Part shown: piece after piece, positions 1 through 5,390 of the stretch
How the letters are laid out: each line of letters opens with the position of its first letter
How positions within the stretch are numbered: the first letter of the stretch is position 1
Assembly (NCBI GenBank): GCA_030642185.1
Contig: DAOWOG010000110.1
Span: 1 to 5,595 of the forward strand
Length of the DNA: 5,595 nucleotides
DNA from: Helicobacteraceae bacterium
GTDB taxonomy: Bacteria; Campylobacterota; Campylobacteria; Campylobacterales; Sulfurimonadaceae
Direction of reading: 5' to 3'
The notes under the pieces: model-generated
Told to the model about the DNA's origin: nothing
What the model saw: only the letters and a program-made list of their open reading frames with translations
Databases searched by the model: none
Translations under genes and position numbers: made by a program

Positions 1-555
1 AATGATGCTACACTCGGTATTTCAGCACAGCAGGCGATTATTCATGCCGCGTCCGGTGCTGATATGATTGCACCTTCGGGGATGATGGACGGAATCATTG
101 AGACTCTGCGCAGCGGACTTGATGCCGGAGGCTATGAAAACCTGCCGATCATGGCGTATTCAACTAAATTTGCCAGCGGTTACTACGGACCATTTCGTGA
201 CGTAGCCGAATCAGAGCCATCATTCGGTGACAGATCAACGTATCAGATGGATCCGGCTAATCGACGTGAAGCGATTGCTGAAAGTGTTGCCGATGAAGCG
301 CAGGGAGCCGATATATTAATGGTTAAACCGGCACTGGCTTATCTTGACATCGTCAGAGATATTCGCGAAGCGACATCGCTTCCGCTGGCGGTCTATAATG
401 TCAGCGGTGAATATGCGATGCTCAAACATGCAGGCAATGCCGGACTGATCGATTATGATCGGGTAATGATGGAGACGATGATCGGGTTTAAACGTGCCGG
501 TGCAGATATTATCATCAGTTATCATGCCAAAGAGGTTGCCAGGCTTTTAGGGTAG
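1..555 (+). CDS. hemB: Porphobilinogen synthase (delta-aminolevulinic acid dehydratase), 3' part
   Basis: HemB condenses two 5-aminolevulinate molecules to porphobilinogen, the first common step of tetrapyrrole synthesis, in the cytosol. The reading frame is open from base 1, so the 5' end lies outside the window; 184 C-terminal residues of a family usually about 320-330 long are present. Both active-site lysines of the family are visible: the YSTKFAS lysine (codon 166-168) and the Schiff-base lysine in MVKPA (codon 325-327). The family signature around [13 protein letters not shown] (codons from about 58) and the C-terminal YNVSGEYAM and ISYHAKEVA stretches are intact. There is no sign of a frameshift. 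It reads toward argF with a 132 bp gap; I recall the same hemB-argF adjacency in Campylobacter. Whether it is Mg- or Zn-dependent cannot be judged, because the metal-site region is upstream of the window. Confidence 0.97.
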   Translation, partial: NDATLGISAQQAIIHAASGADMIAPSGMMDGIIETLRSGLDAGGYENLPIMAYSTKFASGYYGPFRDVAESEPSFGDRSTYQMDPANRREAIAESVADEAQGADILMVKPALAYLDIVRDIREATSLPLAVYNVSGEYAMLKHAGNAGLIDYDRVMMETMIGFKRAGADIIISYHAKEVARLLG

Positions 556-593
556 TTAGGTAACAGGTTTTTTTATGTTTACCGTGGATTGCC

Positions 594-621
594 TTATTGG
601 TAAAAATAGTTATGCTATGAT
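594..621 (+). promoter_or_regulatory. Candidate sigma-70 promoter for argF and the cytochrome gene (extended -10)
   Basis: TGCTATGAT at 613-621 is an extended -10 element (TG, one base, then a 5/6 match to TATAAT). A weak -35-like TTATTG lies at 594-599, 16 bp upstream. Campylobacterota promoters often lack a clear -35, so this is acceptable. Transcription would start near 628 and give a leader of about 60 nt before the TTG start of argF. The gap after hemB (132 bp) is long enough to suggest argF has its own promoter. This is pattern matching only. Confidence 0.45.
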
Positions 622-674
622 TGAGAAGATAAGATTTATGAATATGCAGGGTTTGTTTTTAAAAGAATCTGTAT

Positions 675-680
675 AAGGGA
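675..680 (+). promoter_or_regulatory. Ribosome binding site that fixes the TTG start of argF
   Basis: AAGGGA lies 7 nt upstream of the TTG at 688. The codon directly before that TTG, in the same frame, is a TAG stop (685-687), so no start further upstream is possible. The first in-frame ATG (codon 45) would remove the conserved N-terminal helix region. Confidence 0.75.
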
Positions 681-687
681 CGATTAG

Positions 688-1611
688 TTGAGACATTTTT
701 TAACACTGAAAGATTATACAAAAGAAGAGATTCTAGAGATCATAGACCTTGGCTTAAAGATCAAGCGCGATTTGAAACGCGGTGAAATAAAACCGTATTT
801 TCCGAATCAGACCCTGGCAATGATCTTTGAAAAAAGTTCGACACGTACCCGGGTCAGTTTTGAGACCGGTATGTATCAGCTTGGCGGTCATGCGCTTTTT
901 CTTTCCAACCGTGATATACATCTCGGACGCGGTGAACCGGTGAAGGATACTGCGCGGGTAATTTCTTCGATGTGTGATATGGTGATGATCCGTACCTTTG
1001 CACAGAGTATGCTTGAAGAGTTTGCCTCGCATTCAAAGGTTCCGATTATTAACGGTCTGACTGATGCTTATCATCCGGTACAGCTTCTTGCCGATTACAT
1101 GACAATGATCGAACATGGCCATGCAGATAATCCGGTCGTTGCGTATGTCGGCGATGGCAATAATATGACTCATTCCTGGCTGATGCTGGCGTCCAAACTC
1201 GGATTTGAACTGCGTATCGCTACGCCAAAAGGCTATGAAGTTGATGATGTTGTCCTTGCAGATGCTTTGGCATTTGCCAAAGAGAGCGGCGCGGTCATTA
1301 CGATGATGCATGATCCGAAAGCAGCAGCAGAAGGTGCTACGGTAGTAACAACAGACACCTGGGCATCTATGGGTCAGGAAGATGAGAAGGAAGAACGGAT
1401 CAGAGCATTTAAAGGTTTTATAGTGGATGAGGCATTAATGCATCGTGCAGATAAAAATGCTATCTTTCTGCACTGTCTTCCGGCATATAGAGAACAGGAA
1501 GTCAGCGAAAGTGTACTTGAGGGCAGACAAAGCGTTGTATTTGATGAGGCTGAAAACCGTCTGCATGCACAAAAAGGCCTGATGGTCTGGCTTGATCGTC
1601 AGTATCGATAG
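688..1611 (+). CDS. argF: Ornithine carbamoyltransferase (anabolic), TTG start
   Basis: The enzyme transfers the carbamoyl group from carbamoyl phosphate to ornithine, making citrulline in arginine biosynthesis. It is cytosolic and normally a homotrimer. Its 307 residues match the usual length of bacterial ArgF. Motifs in order are SSTRTR at residues 50-55 (carbamoyl-phosphate binding), HPVQ at 129-132, GDGNN at 155-159 with the ornithine-binding asparagine, DTWASMGQ at 223-230 containing the SMG ornithine loop, and HCLP at 262-265 with the catalytic-site cysteine. The C-terminus [13 protein letters not shown] is typical of the family. The SMG and HCLP motifs separate it from aspartate carbamoyltransferase. 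The start is TTG, forced by an in-frame stop just upstream and supported by a good ribosome binding site. No ArgR-type operator is clear. It is followed after 26 bp by a multiheme cytochrome gene on the same strand, probably cotranscribed. A biosynthetic rather than catabolic role is inferred from the absence of arcA or arcC nearby. Confidence 0.96.
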   Translation: MRHFLTLKDYTKEEILEIIDLGLKIKRDLKRGEIKPYFPNQTLAMIFEKSSTRTRVSFETGMYQLGGHALFLSNRDIHLGRGEPVKDTARVISSMCDMVMIRTFAQSMLEEFASHSKVPIINGLTDAYHPVQLLADYMTMIEHGHADNPVVAYVGDGNNMTHSWLMLASKLGFELRIATPKGYEVDDVVLADALAFAKESGAVITMMHDPKAAAEGATVVTTDTWASMGQEDEKEERIRAFKGFIVDEALMHRADKNAIFLHCLPAYREQEVSESVLEGRQSVVFDEAENRLHAQKGLMVWLDRQYR

Positions 1612-1624
1612 TTTTTAAGTAAGC

Positions 1625-1633
1625 AAAGGTGAG
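1625..1633 (+). promoter_or_regulatory. Ribosome binding site deciding the cytochrome start
   Basis: AAAGGTGAG provides a purine-rich Shine-Dalgarno 8 nt (from AAAGG) before ATG 1638. It overlaps the alternative in-frame GTG at 1629, which therefore has no independent ribosome binding site. This favours the 398-residue product with the shorter, cleaner signal peptide. Confidence 0.65.
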
Positions 1634-1637
1634 AGTT

Positions 1638-2834
1638 ATGCGTACAATTATGTTGTTGATGATGTCGAGTATTTGGCTGTTCGGTGCTGCCGGGAGTGCA
1701 GCACCGCAACTCAATGAGAAGTTTCAGGATTCTGGTAAATGCAAGGCGTGCCATGTTCAGATAGTGAACGAATGGTCCGAATCCTATCATGCGAAATCAC
1801 ACTATAACAATAATGAGTATCTGCGTGAATCCATGAAGTTTGTCGGACGCAAAAGCCGCAAATCAGATAATGCTATCAAAGTTGAGTGTGCTGCATGTCA
1901 TAATCCGCGTATCGCAGTAACAGAAACAGGTTTGGATTATGAAATTGATTCGGTTATGAAGCTGAATAAAAATTCAAAAGTTGATAAAGCACTTGAAAGT
2001 GATCAGCTAAACGAGGAAATCAACTGCCTGGTTTGCCATAATGTCAACAAGGTGCATCTGGATCTTAATGATTCGAAACGCGGCGTGCACAGACTGGAAT
2101 GGAATCCGGTCGGCATTATGAGCGGACCGTTTAAGGACGCAAATTCGCCATATCATAAAACGCAGTATCGTGATTTTATCGGTAATGATCCCAAGCAGCT
2201 CTGTTTTGTCTGCCATGCCAATGACCGTTCGGTAGAAGGATTTGTTTTTGCCAACACTGAAAAAGAGTACAAAGAGACTAAAAAACAGTGTGTGGACTGT
2301 CATATGAGCCCGAAAAAAGAGGGTGTTGCCAGTAACCTTCCGATCGAAAACCGAAAACCGAAAAAACGTATGGTCAGAGAACATGGTTTTGTAGGTGCGC
2401 ATCAGGCATGGATGTGGGAGGGCGCGCTTCGTCTTAAAGCTGAAGTGCAAGGCAAAGAGTTTATAGTGACGATCAATAATGAGAACCCGCATAATATTCC
2501 GACGGGATTCGGGTCACGTGAATTAATCCTGGATATTGAGTATAAAACAGGAAGCAAGGTACTTAAAGAAGAGAAGATATCATTGACACAGCATTATAAA
2601 GATAAACGTGGAAAAGTGACAATTCCGCATTTGGCAGTAGAAGCGAGTGAAGATATGTCGGTCCCTGCCCAAGGTTCAAAAACATTGAAGGTTCCGATGT
2701 TGGAGGGGGCGGGTATGATTGTGTTTACCTTATCCTACCGCCTGGTCAATGATGAGGTTCATGAACTGCTTAAGCTAAAAGAACCTCAATGGTCTGAGAA
2801 AAAATTTATTGATAAATATACATTAAGACTCTAA
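1638..2834 (+). CDS. Exported pentaheme c-type cytochrome (cytochrome c554-like family)
   Basis: This is a predicted periplasmic electron carrier or multiheme redox protein of 398 residues. An N-terminal signal peptide (residues 1 to about 21, hydrophobic core IMLLMMSSIWLFGAA, small residues GSAA at the cleavage site) implies Sec export. Five CXXCH heme c motifs are visible: CKACH 35-39, CAACH 84-88, CLVCH 130-134, CFVCH 189-193 and CVDCH 218-222. The ACHVQIVNEWSESYHAKSH stretch after heme 1, and the GPFKDANSPYH segment before heme 4, resemble the cytochrome c554 / c-552/4 superfamily. From about residue 255 the protein is heme-free and beta-rich; its HNIPTG motif (about 285-290) matches the GHxxPTG-type C-terminal domain known in several multiheme cytochromes. 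I chose ATG 1638 over an in-frame GTG at 1629, because the AAAGG at 1625-1629 sits 8 nt before the ATG and overlaps the GTG. Substrate and partner are unknown. It has no CxxCK motif, so it is not a canonical NrfA nitrite reductase. It is convergent with trpS. Confidence 0.88.
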   Translation: MRTIMLLMMSSIWLFGAAGSAAPQLNEKFQDSGKCKACHVQIVNEWSESYHAKSHYNNNEYLRESMKFVGRKSRKSDNAIKVECAACHNPRIAVTETGLDYEIDSVMKLNKNSKVDKALESDQLNEEINCLVCHNVNKVHLDLNDSKRGVHRLEWNPVGIMSGPFKDANSPYHKTQYRDFIGNDPKQLCFVCHANDRSVEGFVFANTEKEYKETKKQCVDCHMSPKKEGVASNLPIENRKPKKRMVREHGFVGAHQAWMWEGALRLKAEVQGKEFIVTINNENPHNIPTGFGSRELILDIEYKTGSKVLKEEKISLTQHYKDKRGKVTIPHLAVEASEDMSVPAQGSKTLKVPMLEGAGMIVFTLSYRLVNDEVHELLKLKEPQWSEKKFIDKYTLRL

Positions 2835-2843
2835 AGTATTCAC

Positions 2844-3809
2844 TTAGTACGCGATACCGGTGACAGAGCGTACTTTGTCAATGATCTCAGACGCAGAAGA
2901 GCGTGCTTTGTCAGCACCCATTTTCAGGATATCACGCACATCATCCTGGTGCGTTACATAGTATTCGCGCTTTTCACGGTAAGGGCGGTAGTACTCCCAG
3001 ATCACTTCGGCAAGATAGAGTTTGAAATGGCCGTGCCCTTCGCCGCCTTTTAGATAGCGTTCCTGAAGGGCCAGCTGTTTGCTCTCATCGAGAAAGAGTT
3101 TGGCAATGTTGTAGACATTGCAGCTTTCATACTCTTTCGGCTCTTCCATTGCAACTGCTTCAGTGACGATTTTTTTGATCGTTTTGAGCTGTTTTTTCTC
3201 ATCTTCAAAGATACGGATGGTATTGCCGTAGCTTTTACTCATCTTTTGACCGTCTGTACCCGGTACGGTGGCGACATTGTCATCAACCCTGTATTCGGGA
3301 AGTTTAAATACCTCGCCGTACTGGTTGTTAAACTTGATGGCGATATCACGGGCAATTTCAACATGCTGGATCTGATCTTTTCCGACAGGAACGATATCCG
3401 GTTTGAACAGTAAAATATCAGCTGCCATCAGTACAGGATAGGAAAAAAGACTGTGATTGGCGGCAATACCTTTGGCTGTTTTGTCTTTAAAACTGTGCGC
3501 ACGTTCGAGCAGGCCCATCGGGGTGAATGAGGAGAGCATCCAGTAGAGTTCAAGCACTTCATCTACATCAGACTGTACCCAGAAAGTAGATTTCTCAGGG
3601 TTGATCCCCAGTGCCAAAAAATCTGTTGCTGCCTGCATGGTCAGCTCGGCCAGACGTTTTCCGTCGTTAACGGTTGTCATAGCGTGGTAGTTGGCTATAA
3701 AGGCAAATATCTCATTGTCCTGCTGTGCATTGATCATCTGCCGGATGGAACCGAAGTAGTTGCCGATATGCAGATCGCCTGAAGGTTGAATTCCCGTTAG
3801 TAGTCTCAC
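2844..3809 (-). CDS. trpS: Tryptophanyl-tRNA synthetase, GTG start
   Basis: This class I aminoacyl-tRNA synthetase charges tRNA-Trp with tryptophan in the cytosol. The 321-residue product has the usual bacterial TrpRS length. The first ATP-binding signature is GIQPSGDLHIGNYFG with HIGN at residues 14-17. The tryptophan-pocket segment MAADILLF is at about 128-135, VGKDQIQH at 142-149, and the second signature GTDGQKMSKS at 184-193 carries an intact KMSKS. The start is GTG (bases 3809-3807 on the minus strand), preceded by AAGGAA with a 7 nt spacer. No regulatory attenuator or T-box is visible in the short leader. The gene converges on the cytochrome gene (9 bp between stops) and is divergent from the hpf operon. 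All catalytic motifs are present and there is no sign of duplication or truncation. Confidence 0.97.
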   Translation of the reverse strand: MRLLTGIQPSGDLHIGNYFGSIRQMINAQQDNEIFAFIANYHAMTTVNDGKRLAELTMQAATDFLALGINPEKSTFWVQSDVDEVLELYWMLSSFTPMGLLERAHSFKDKTAKGIAANHSLFSYPVLMAADILLFKPDIVPVGKDQIQHVEIARDIAIKFNNQYGEVFKLPEYRVDDNVATVPGTDGQKMSKSYGNTIRIFEDEKKQLKTIKKIVTEAVAMEEPKEYESCNVYNIAKLFLDESKQLALQERYLKGGEGHGHFKLYLAEVIWEYYRPYREKREYYVTHQDDVRDILKMGADKARSSASEIIDKVRSVTGIAY

Positions 3810-3816
3810 TTTAATA

Positions 3817-3822
3817 TTCCTT
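3817..3822 (-). promoter_or_regulatory. Ribosome binding site for the GTG start of trpS
   Basis: Read on the minus strand, AAGGAA lies 7 nt before GTG. It supports the non-ATG start that places the HIGN motif at its normal distance from the N-terminus. Confidence 0.7.
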
Positions 3823-3837
3823 GAGAAATGATGCGAA

Positions 3838-3843
3838 ATTATA
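3838..3843 (-). promoter_or_regulatory. Candidate -10 element of the trpS promoter
   Basis: A perfect TATAAT is present on the minus strand about 28 bp upstream of the GTG start. It would give a leader of roughly 22 nt that includes the ribosome binding site. No recognisable -35 hexamer lies at 17 bp; the upstream region is an A-tract on this strand (T8 at 3858-3865 on the plus strand), in line with the A/T-rich upstream regions of Campylobacterota promoters. Confidence 0.5.
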
Positions 3844-3916
3844 GCGCATTTATAGGCTTTTTTTTGAGAGTATCAGGGAGTCAAAGGGATTTTAAGGGCA
3901 CCTCTAATAATAGATA

Positions 3917-3925
3917 TGTTATATT
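3917..3925 (+). promoter_or_regulatory. Candidate extended -10 promoter for the hpf-trxC-hemJ operon
   Basis: TGTTATATT is an extended -10 (TG, T, then TATATT, 5/6 to TATAAT). It lies 49 bp upstream of the ATG of the hibernation factor. A second possible -10, TATAAA at 3944-3949, would give a much shorter leader. No sigma-54 or heat-shock type consensus was noticed. The choice between the two is not possible by eye. Confidence 0.4.
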
Positions 3926-3937
3926 TTAAATCCAAAG

Positions 3938-3952
3938 GGCTTCTATAAAGCC
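3938..3952 (+). other. Small hairpin in the hpf leader
   Basis: GGCTT (3938-3942) and AAGCC (3948-3952) form a 5 bp stem with a 5 nt loop. It ends 10 nt before the ribosome binding site AAAAGGA of the hibernation factor gene. It could affect leader stability or ribosome access, but a 5 bp stem of this kind may also be chance. Confidence 0.25.
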
Positions 3953-3973
3953 ACATTGCAAAAAGGATTTACT

Positions 3974-4306
3974 ATGAATGTAAAAATTCGTACAAAAGAT
4001 ATTACACTGAATGATCATACAAAGGCACATATTGATTCAGCTATTGAGCAGTTTAAAAAATACGGTATGGATGTGACAACGACAAATGTCATGATCTCTA
4101 AAGAGAAAAAAGGGGTGAGTGTTGAGTTTGATATGCATATCGCCCATAACAATCCGATCGTGATCAGTCAAAGTGATGATGATCTCAACGCGGCGATTGA
4201 TCTTGCGATCGATCGTGCTACCAAGGCACTTCGCCGTTTGCATGATAAAGTGACGTCACATCGCGGAAGCGGACTTAAAGAAGTTGAGCTCGCTGAAGAG
4301 GAGTAG
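3974..4306 (+). CDS. hpf: Ribosome hibernation promoting factor, short form (HPF/YfiA/RaiA family)
   Basis: Proteins of this family bind the decoding region of the 30S subunit during growth arrest, blocking tRNA and mRNA sites and protecting idle ribosomes. The 110 residues cover the single beta-alpha-beta-beta-beta-alpha domain: strand from residue 1 (VKIRTKDI), helix about 13-30, strands about 33-66, and a C-terminal helix about 68-92 with the family pattern SDDDLNAAIDLAIDRATKALRRL. The tail LKEVELAEEE is acidic. There is no C-terminal dimerisation domain of the long-HPF type; the stop is followed at once by trxC. I chose ATG 3974, which has AAAAGGA 6 nt upstream, over an in-frame TTG at 3956 that precedes the ribosome binding site. 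First gene of an operon with trxC and hemJ. HPF versus YfiA type cannot be settled by eye. Confidence 0.9.
   Translation: MNVKIRTKDITLNDHTKAHIDSAIEQFKKYGMDVTTTNVMISKEKKGVSVEFDMHIAHNNPIVISQSDDDLNAAIDLAIDRATKALRRLHDKVTSHRGSGLKEVELAEEE
4299..4303 (+). promoter_or_regulatory. Ribosome binding site for trxC inside the end of hpf
   Basis: AGGAG lies within the last two codons of hpf, 7 nt before ATG 4311. It suggests translational coupling and rules out the upstream in-frame TTG at 4284, which lies within hpf and ahead of this site. Confidence 0.7.
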
Positions 4307-4310
4307 GCGT

Positions 4311-4742
4311 ATGGAAAAAATCAAAGTTGTCTGTCCGCATTGCGGCGCAGTGAATGCCATACCGAAAAAAGATCAGTACAGCAAAGCAAATTGCGGTCAG
4401 TGCAAAGCGTCGCTGCTCGCTACAAAACCGATCAATCTTGACGAGGCAGCGTTCAATAATCAGGTGGCCAACAGCGATATACCTGTCATCGTCGACTTTT
4501 GGGCAGAATGGTGCGGGCCGTGTAAAATGATGGCACCGGCCTTTGAGCAGACTGCGGCGCAGTATCCGCTTAAGCTGCGATTTGCCAAGCTGGATACTGA
4601 AGCACAGCAATCGGTAGCGGCACGTTTCGCAATCCGTTCGATTCCTACAACGATTGCATTTAAAAATAACAAAGAAATTGACCGTGTTTCAGGAGCGTTG
4701 AGCGCTGAGCAGCTGAAACAGTGGGTCAGTCAGTTTATATAG
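4311..4742 (+). CDS. trxC: Thioredoxin 2, zinc-binding (TrxC type)
   Basis: TrxC reduces protein disulfides in the cytosol using electrons from thioredoxin reductase, and in E. coli is linked to oxidative stress. The 143 residues compare well with the 139 of E. coli TrxC. The N-terminal extension has two CxxC pairs, C8-P-H-C11 and C28-G-Q-C31, which is the Cys4 zinc site that separates TrxC from TrxA. The thioredoxin fold follows from about residue 40, with the active site WCGPC at 67-71 inside VDFWAEWCGPCKMMAP, and the cis-proline motif RSIPTT at 109-114. There is no signal peptide, so it is not a periplasmic thioredoxin-like protein. The start ATG 4311 is 4 bp after hpf, with AGGAG upstream. 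hemJ follows after 18 bp. No thioredoxin reductase gene is in the window. Confidence 0.95.
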   Translation: MEKIKVVCPHCGAVNAIPKKDQYSKANCGQCKASLLATKPINLDEAAFNNQVANSDIPVIVDFWAEWCGPCKMMAPAFEQTAAQYPLKLRFAKLDTEAQQSVAARFAIRSIPTTIAFKNNKEIDRVSGALSAEQLKQWVSQFI

Positions 4743-4760
4743 AGAATTATCAGGAGCATT

Positions 4761-5195
4761 ATGGAATTTTATACGTGGATATTGGCATTTCATGTGATGA
4801 GTTTTGCCAGTTGGATGGCAATGCTTTTTTATCAGCCGCGTCTGTATGTTTATCATCAGGAACATCAGGAAAACAGCGGTTTTGTTGATGTGGTGAGAAT
4901 TCAGGAAGATAAACTTTACAACTTTATCGGAACACCGGCACTATGGGCAACTGTTTTGAGCGGCGGTGTGATGATCTACCTGCTTCCGGAACTCTTTCAA
5001 GGCGGAATGTGGCTGCATATCAAGCTGACGGCAGCACTTGTACTGATCGTGTACCATTTTTCATTGGGATATTATCGTAAAAAACTGCTGGACGGAACCT
5101 GTTCAAAAAGCGGAAAGTTCTTTAGATTCTACAATGAAGTACCAACAATTCTAATGCTCATCATTGTCATTATGGTAGTGATAAAACCGGTTTAG
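4761..5195 (+). CDS. hemJ: Protoporphyrinogen IX oxidase HemJ (membrane protein, UPF0093)
   Basis: HemJ oxidises protoporphyrinogen IX to protoporphyrin IX in the inner membrane, before ferrochelatase, and replaces HemG and HemY in many proteobacteria. The 144 residues match the family. About four membrane segments are visible: residues 5-25, 55-78, 83-103 and 126-141. Conserved features seen are histidine 11 in the first helix, SWMAMLFYQPRLYVYH at 17-32 with the PR pair at 26-27, the KLYNFIGTPA segment at 51-60, the HIK motif with lysine 88, and the NEVPT start of the last helix at 125-129 ending in a KP near the C-terminus. His and Lys residues of this kind are reported as important in studied HemJ proteins. 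AGGAG lies 4 nt before the ATG. Last gene of the hpf-trxC operon. How the operon is terminated on the plus strand is unclear. Confidence 0.92.
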   Translation: MEFYTWILAFHVMSFASWMAMLFYQPRLYVYHQEHQENSGFVDVVRIQEDKLYNFIGTPALWATVLSGGVMIYLLPELFQGGMWLHIKLTAALVLIVYHFSLGYYRKKLLDGTCSKSGKFFRFYNEVPTILMLIIVIMVVIKPV

Positions 5196-5250
5196 AAAAA
5201 AAAACTTAAAGTGCCTTTGAGATATTTGACTCTTTCAAAGGTGCCTTTAA
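5196..5250 (-). terminator. Leftward-facing intrinsic terminator (long hairpin plus T9)
   Basis: TTAAAG (5206-5211) pairs with CTTTAA (5245-5250), and CCTTTGA (5214-5220) pairs with TCAAAGG (5235-5241). Two G-T wobbles join the arms, with one bulged C at 5244; two more pairs close the loop at about 5223-5232. On the minus strand the stem is followed after one G by nine T residues (A9 at 5196-5204 on the plus strand), which is the classical intrinsic terminator layout. On the plus strand the stem is followed by AAAAG instead, so it is a poor terminator for hemJ. No minus-strand gene is seen to its right in the window. Confidence 0.6.
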
Positions 5251-5267
5251 AAAGTGTATTGCACCTT
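5238..5267 (+). other. Second inverted repeat overlapping the terminator stem
   Basis: AAGGTGC (5238-5244) and GCACCTT (5261-5267) are a perfect 7 bp inverted repeat with a 16 nt loop. The left arm overlaps the right arm of the 5206-5250 hairpin, so the two folds exclude each other. There is no T-tract directly after it; T-rich sequence begins only about 17 nt later. Function is unknown. Confidence 0.4.
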
Positions 5268-5314
5268 CTTCACATCATGTAAATCTTTCTTTTATTTCTT
5301 GACACGATGACACT

Positions 5315-5347
5315 TATTATTCCGTATTATTCCGGCGTATTATTCCG
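5315..5347 (+). repeat. Three perfect direct copies of the decamer TATTATTCCG
   Basis: Copies lie at 5315-5324, 5325-5334 and 5338-5347. The first two abut and the third follows after GCG. A degenerate fourth copy (AATAATTCCG, 8 of 10) is at 5368-5377. The array ends 43 bp before the ATG of a Y1 transposase gene and may be a binding or cleavage region for that protein, or a set of operator-like repeats. Confidence 0.8.
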
Positions 5348-5359
5348 GGGACATAATAC
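5337..5359 (+). repeat. Perfect 7 bp inverted repeat with a TCCGGGGAC loop
   Basis: GTATTAT (5337-5343) and ATAATAC (5353-5359) form a perfect stem around the nine-base loop TCCGGGGAC. The left arm lies inside the third TATTATTCCG copy; the same heptamer occurs at 5324-5330, so an alternative longer-loop fold exists. Hairpins next to Y1 transposase genes are typical recognition structures of IS200/IS605 and REP systems, and GGAC is, as I recall, one of the tetranucleotides reported at REP heads. The role here is inference. Confidence 0.55.
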
Positions 5360-5390
5360 CAATTTAAAATAATTCCGCTAGAATTTAAGT

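Noticed and set aside
559..583. Possible terminator after hemB (GGTAA / TTACC with T7 nearby)
   Set aside because: The stem is only 5 bp, and the T-run lies in the loop rather than after the stem.
638..651. ARG-box-like half site TGAATATGCA in the argF leader
   Set aside because: Only one half-site of the 18 bp consensus is visible, and an ArgR in this group of bacteria is doubtful.
617..676. Possible 19-codon leader peptide (ATG 617 to TAA 674-676) before argF
   Set aside because: The ATG overlaps the proposed -10 element, no Shine-Dalgarno precedes it or the internal ATG at 638, and only one Arg codon is present, so arginine attenuation is not supported.
1629..1637. GTG 1629 as the start of the cytochrome gene
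   Set aside because: It overlaps the AAAGG that best serves ATG 1638, and adds only three residues with no ribosome binding site of its own.
2007..2492. 161-residue open frame antisense to the cytochrome gene
   Set aside because: It lies wholly within a well-supported gene with five heme motifs, has no family-like features, and is a shadow frame.
3956..3973. TTG 3956 as the start of hpf
   Set aside because: It lies upstream of the AAAAGGA ribosome binding site; ATG 3974 begins at the family's usual N-terminus.
5299..5330. TTGACA at 5299-5304 as a -35 with TATTAT as the -10 for the transposase
   Set aside because: Spacing to the TATTAT hexamers is 10 or 20 bp, neither acceptable, and the TATTAT belongs to the repeat array.
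5315..5347. CRISPR array
   Set aside because: Repeat units are 10 bp with 0 and 3 bp spacers, far from CRISPR dimensions, and no cas genes are present.
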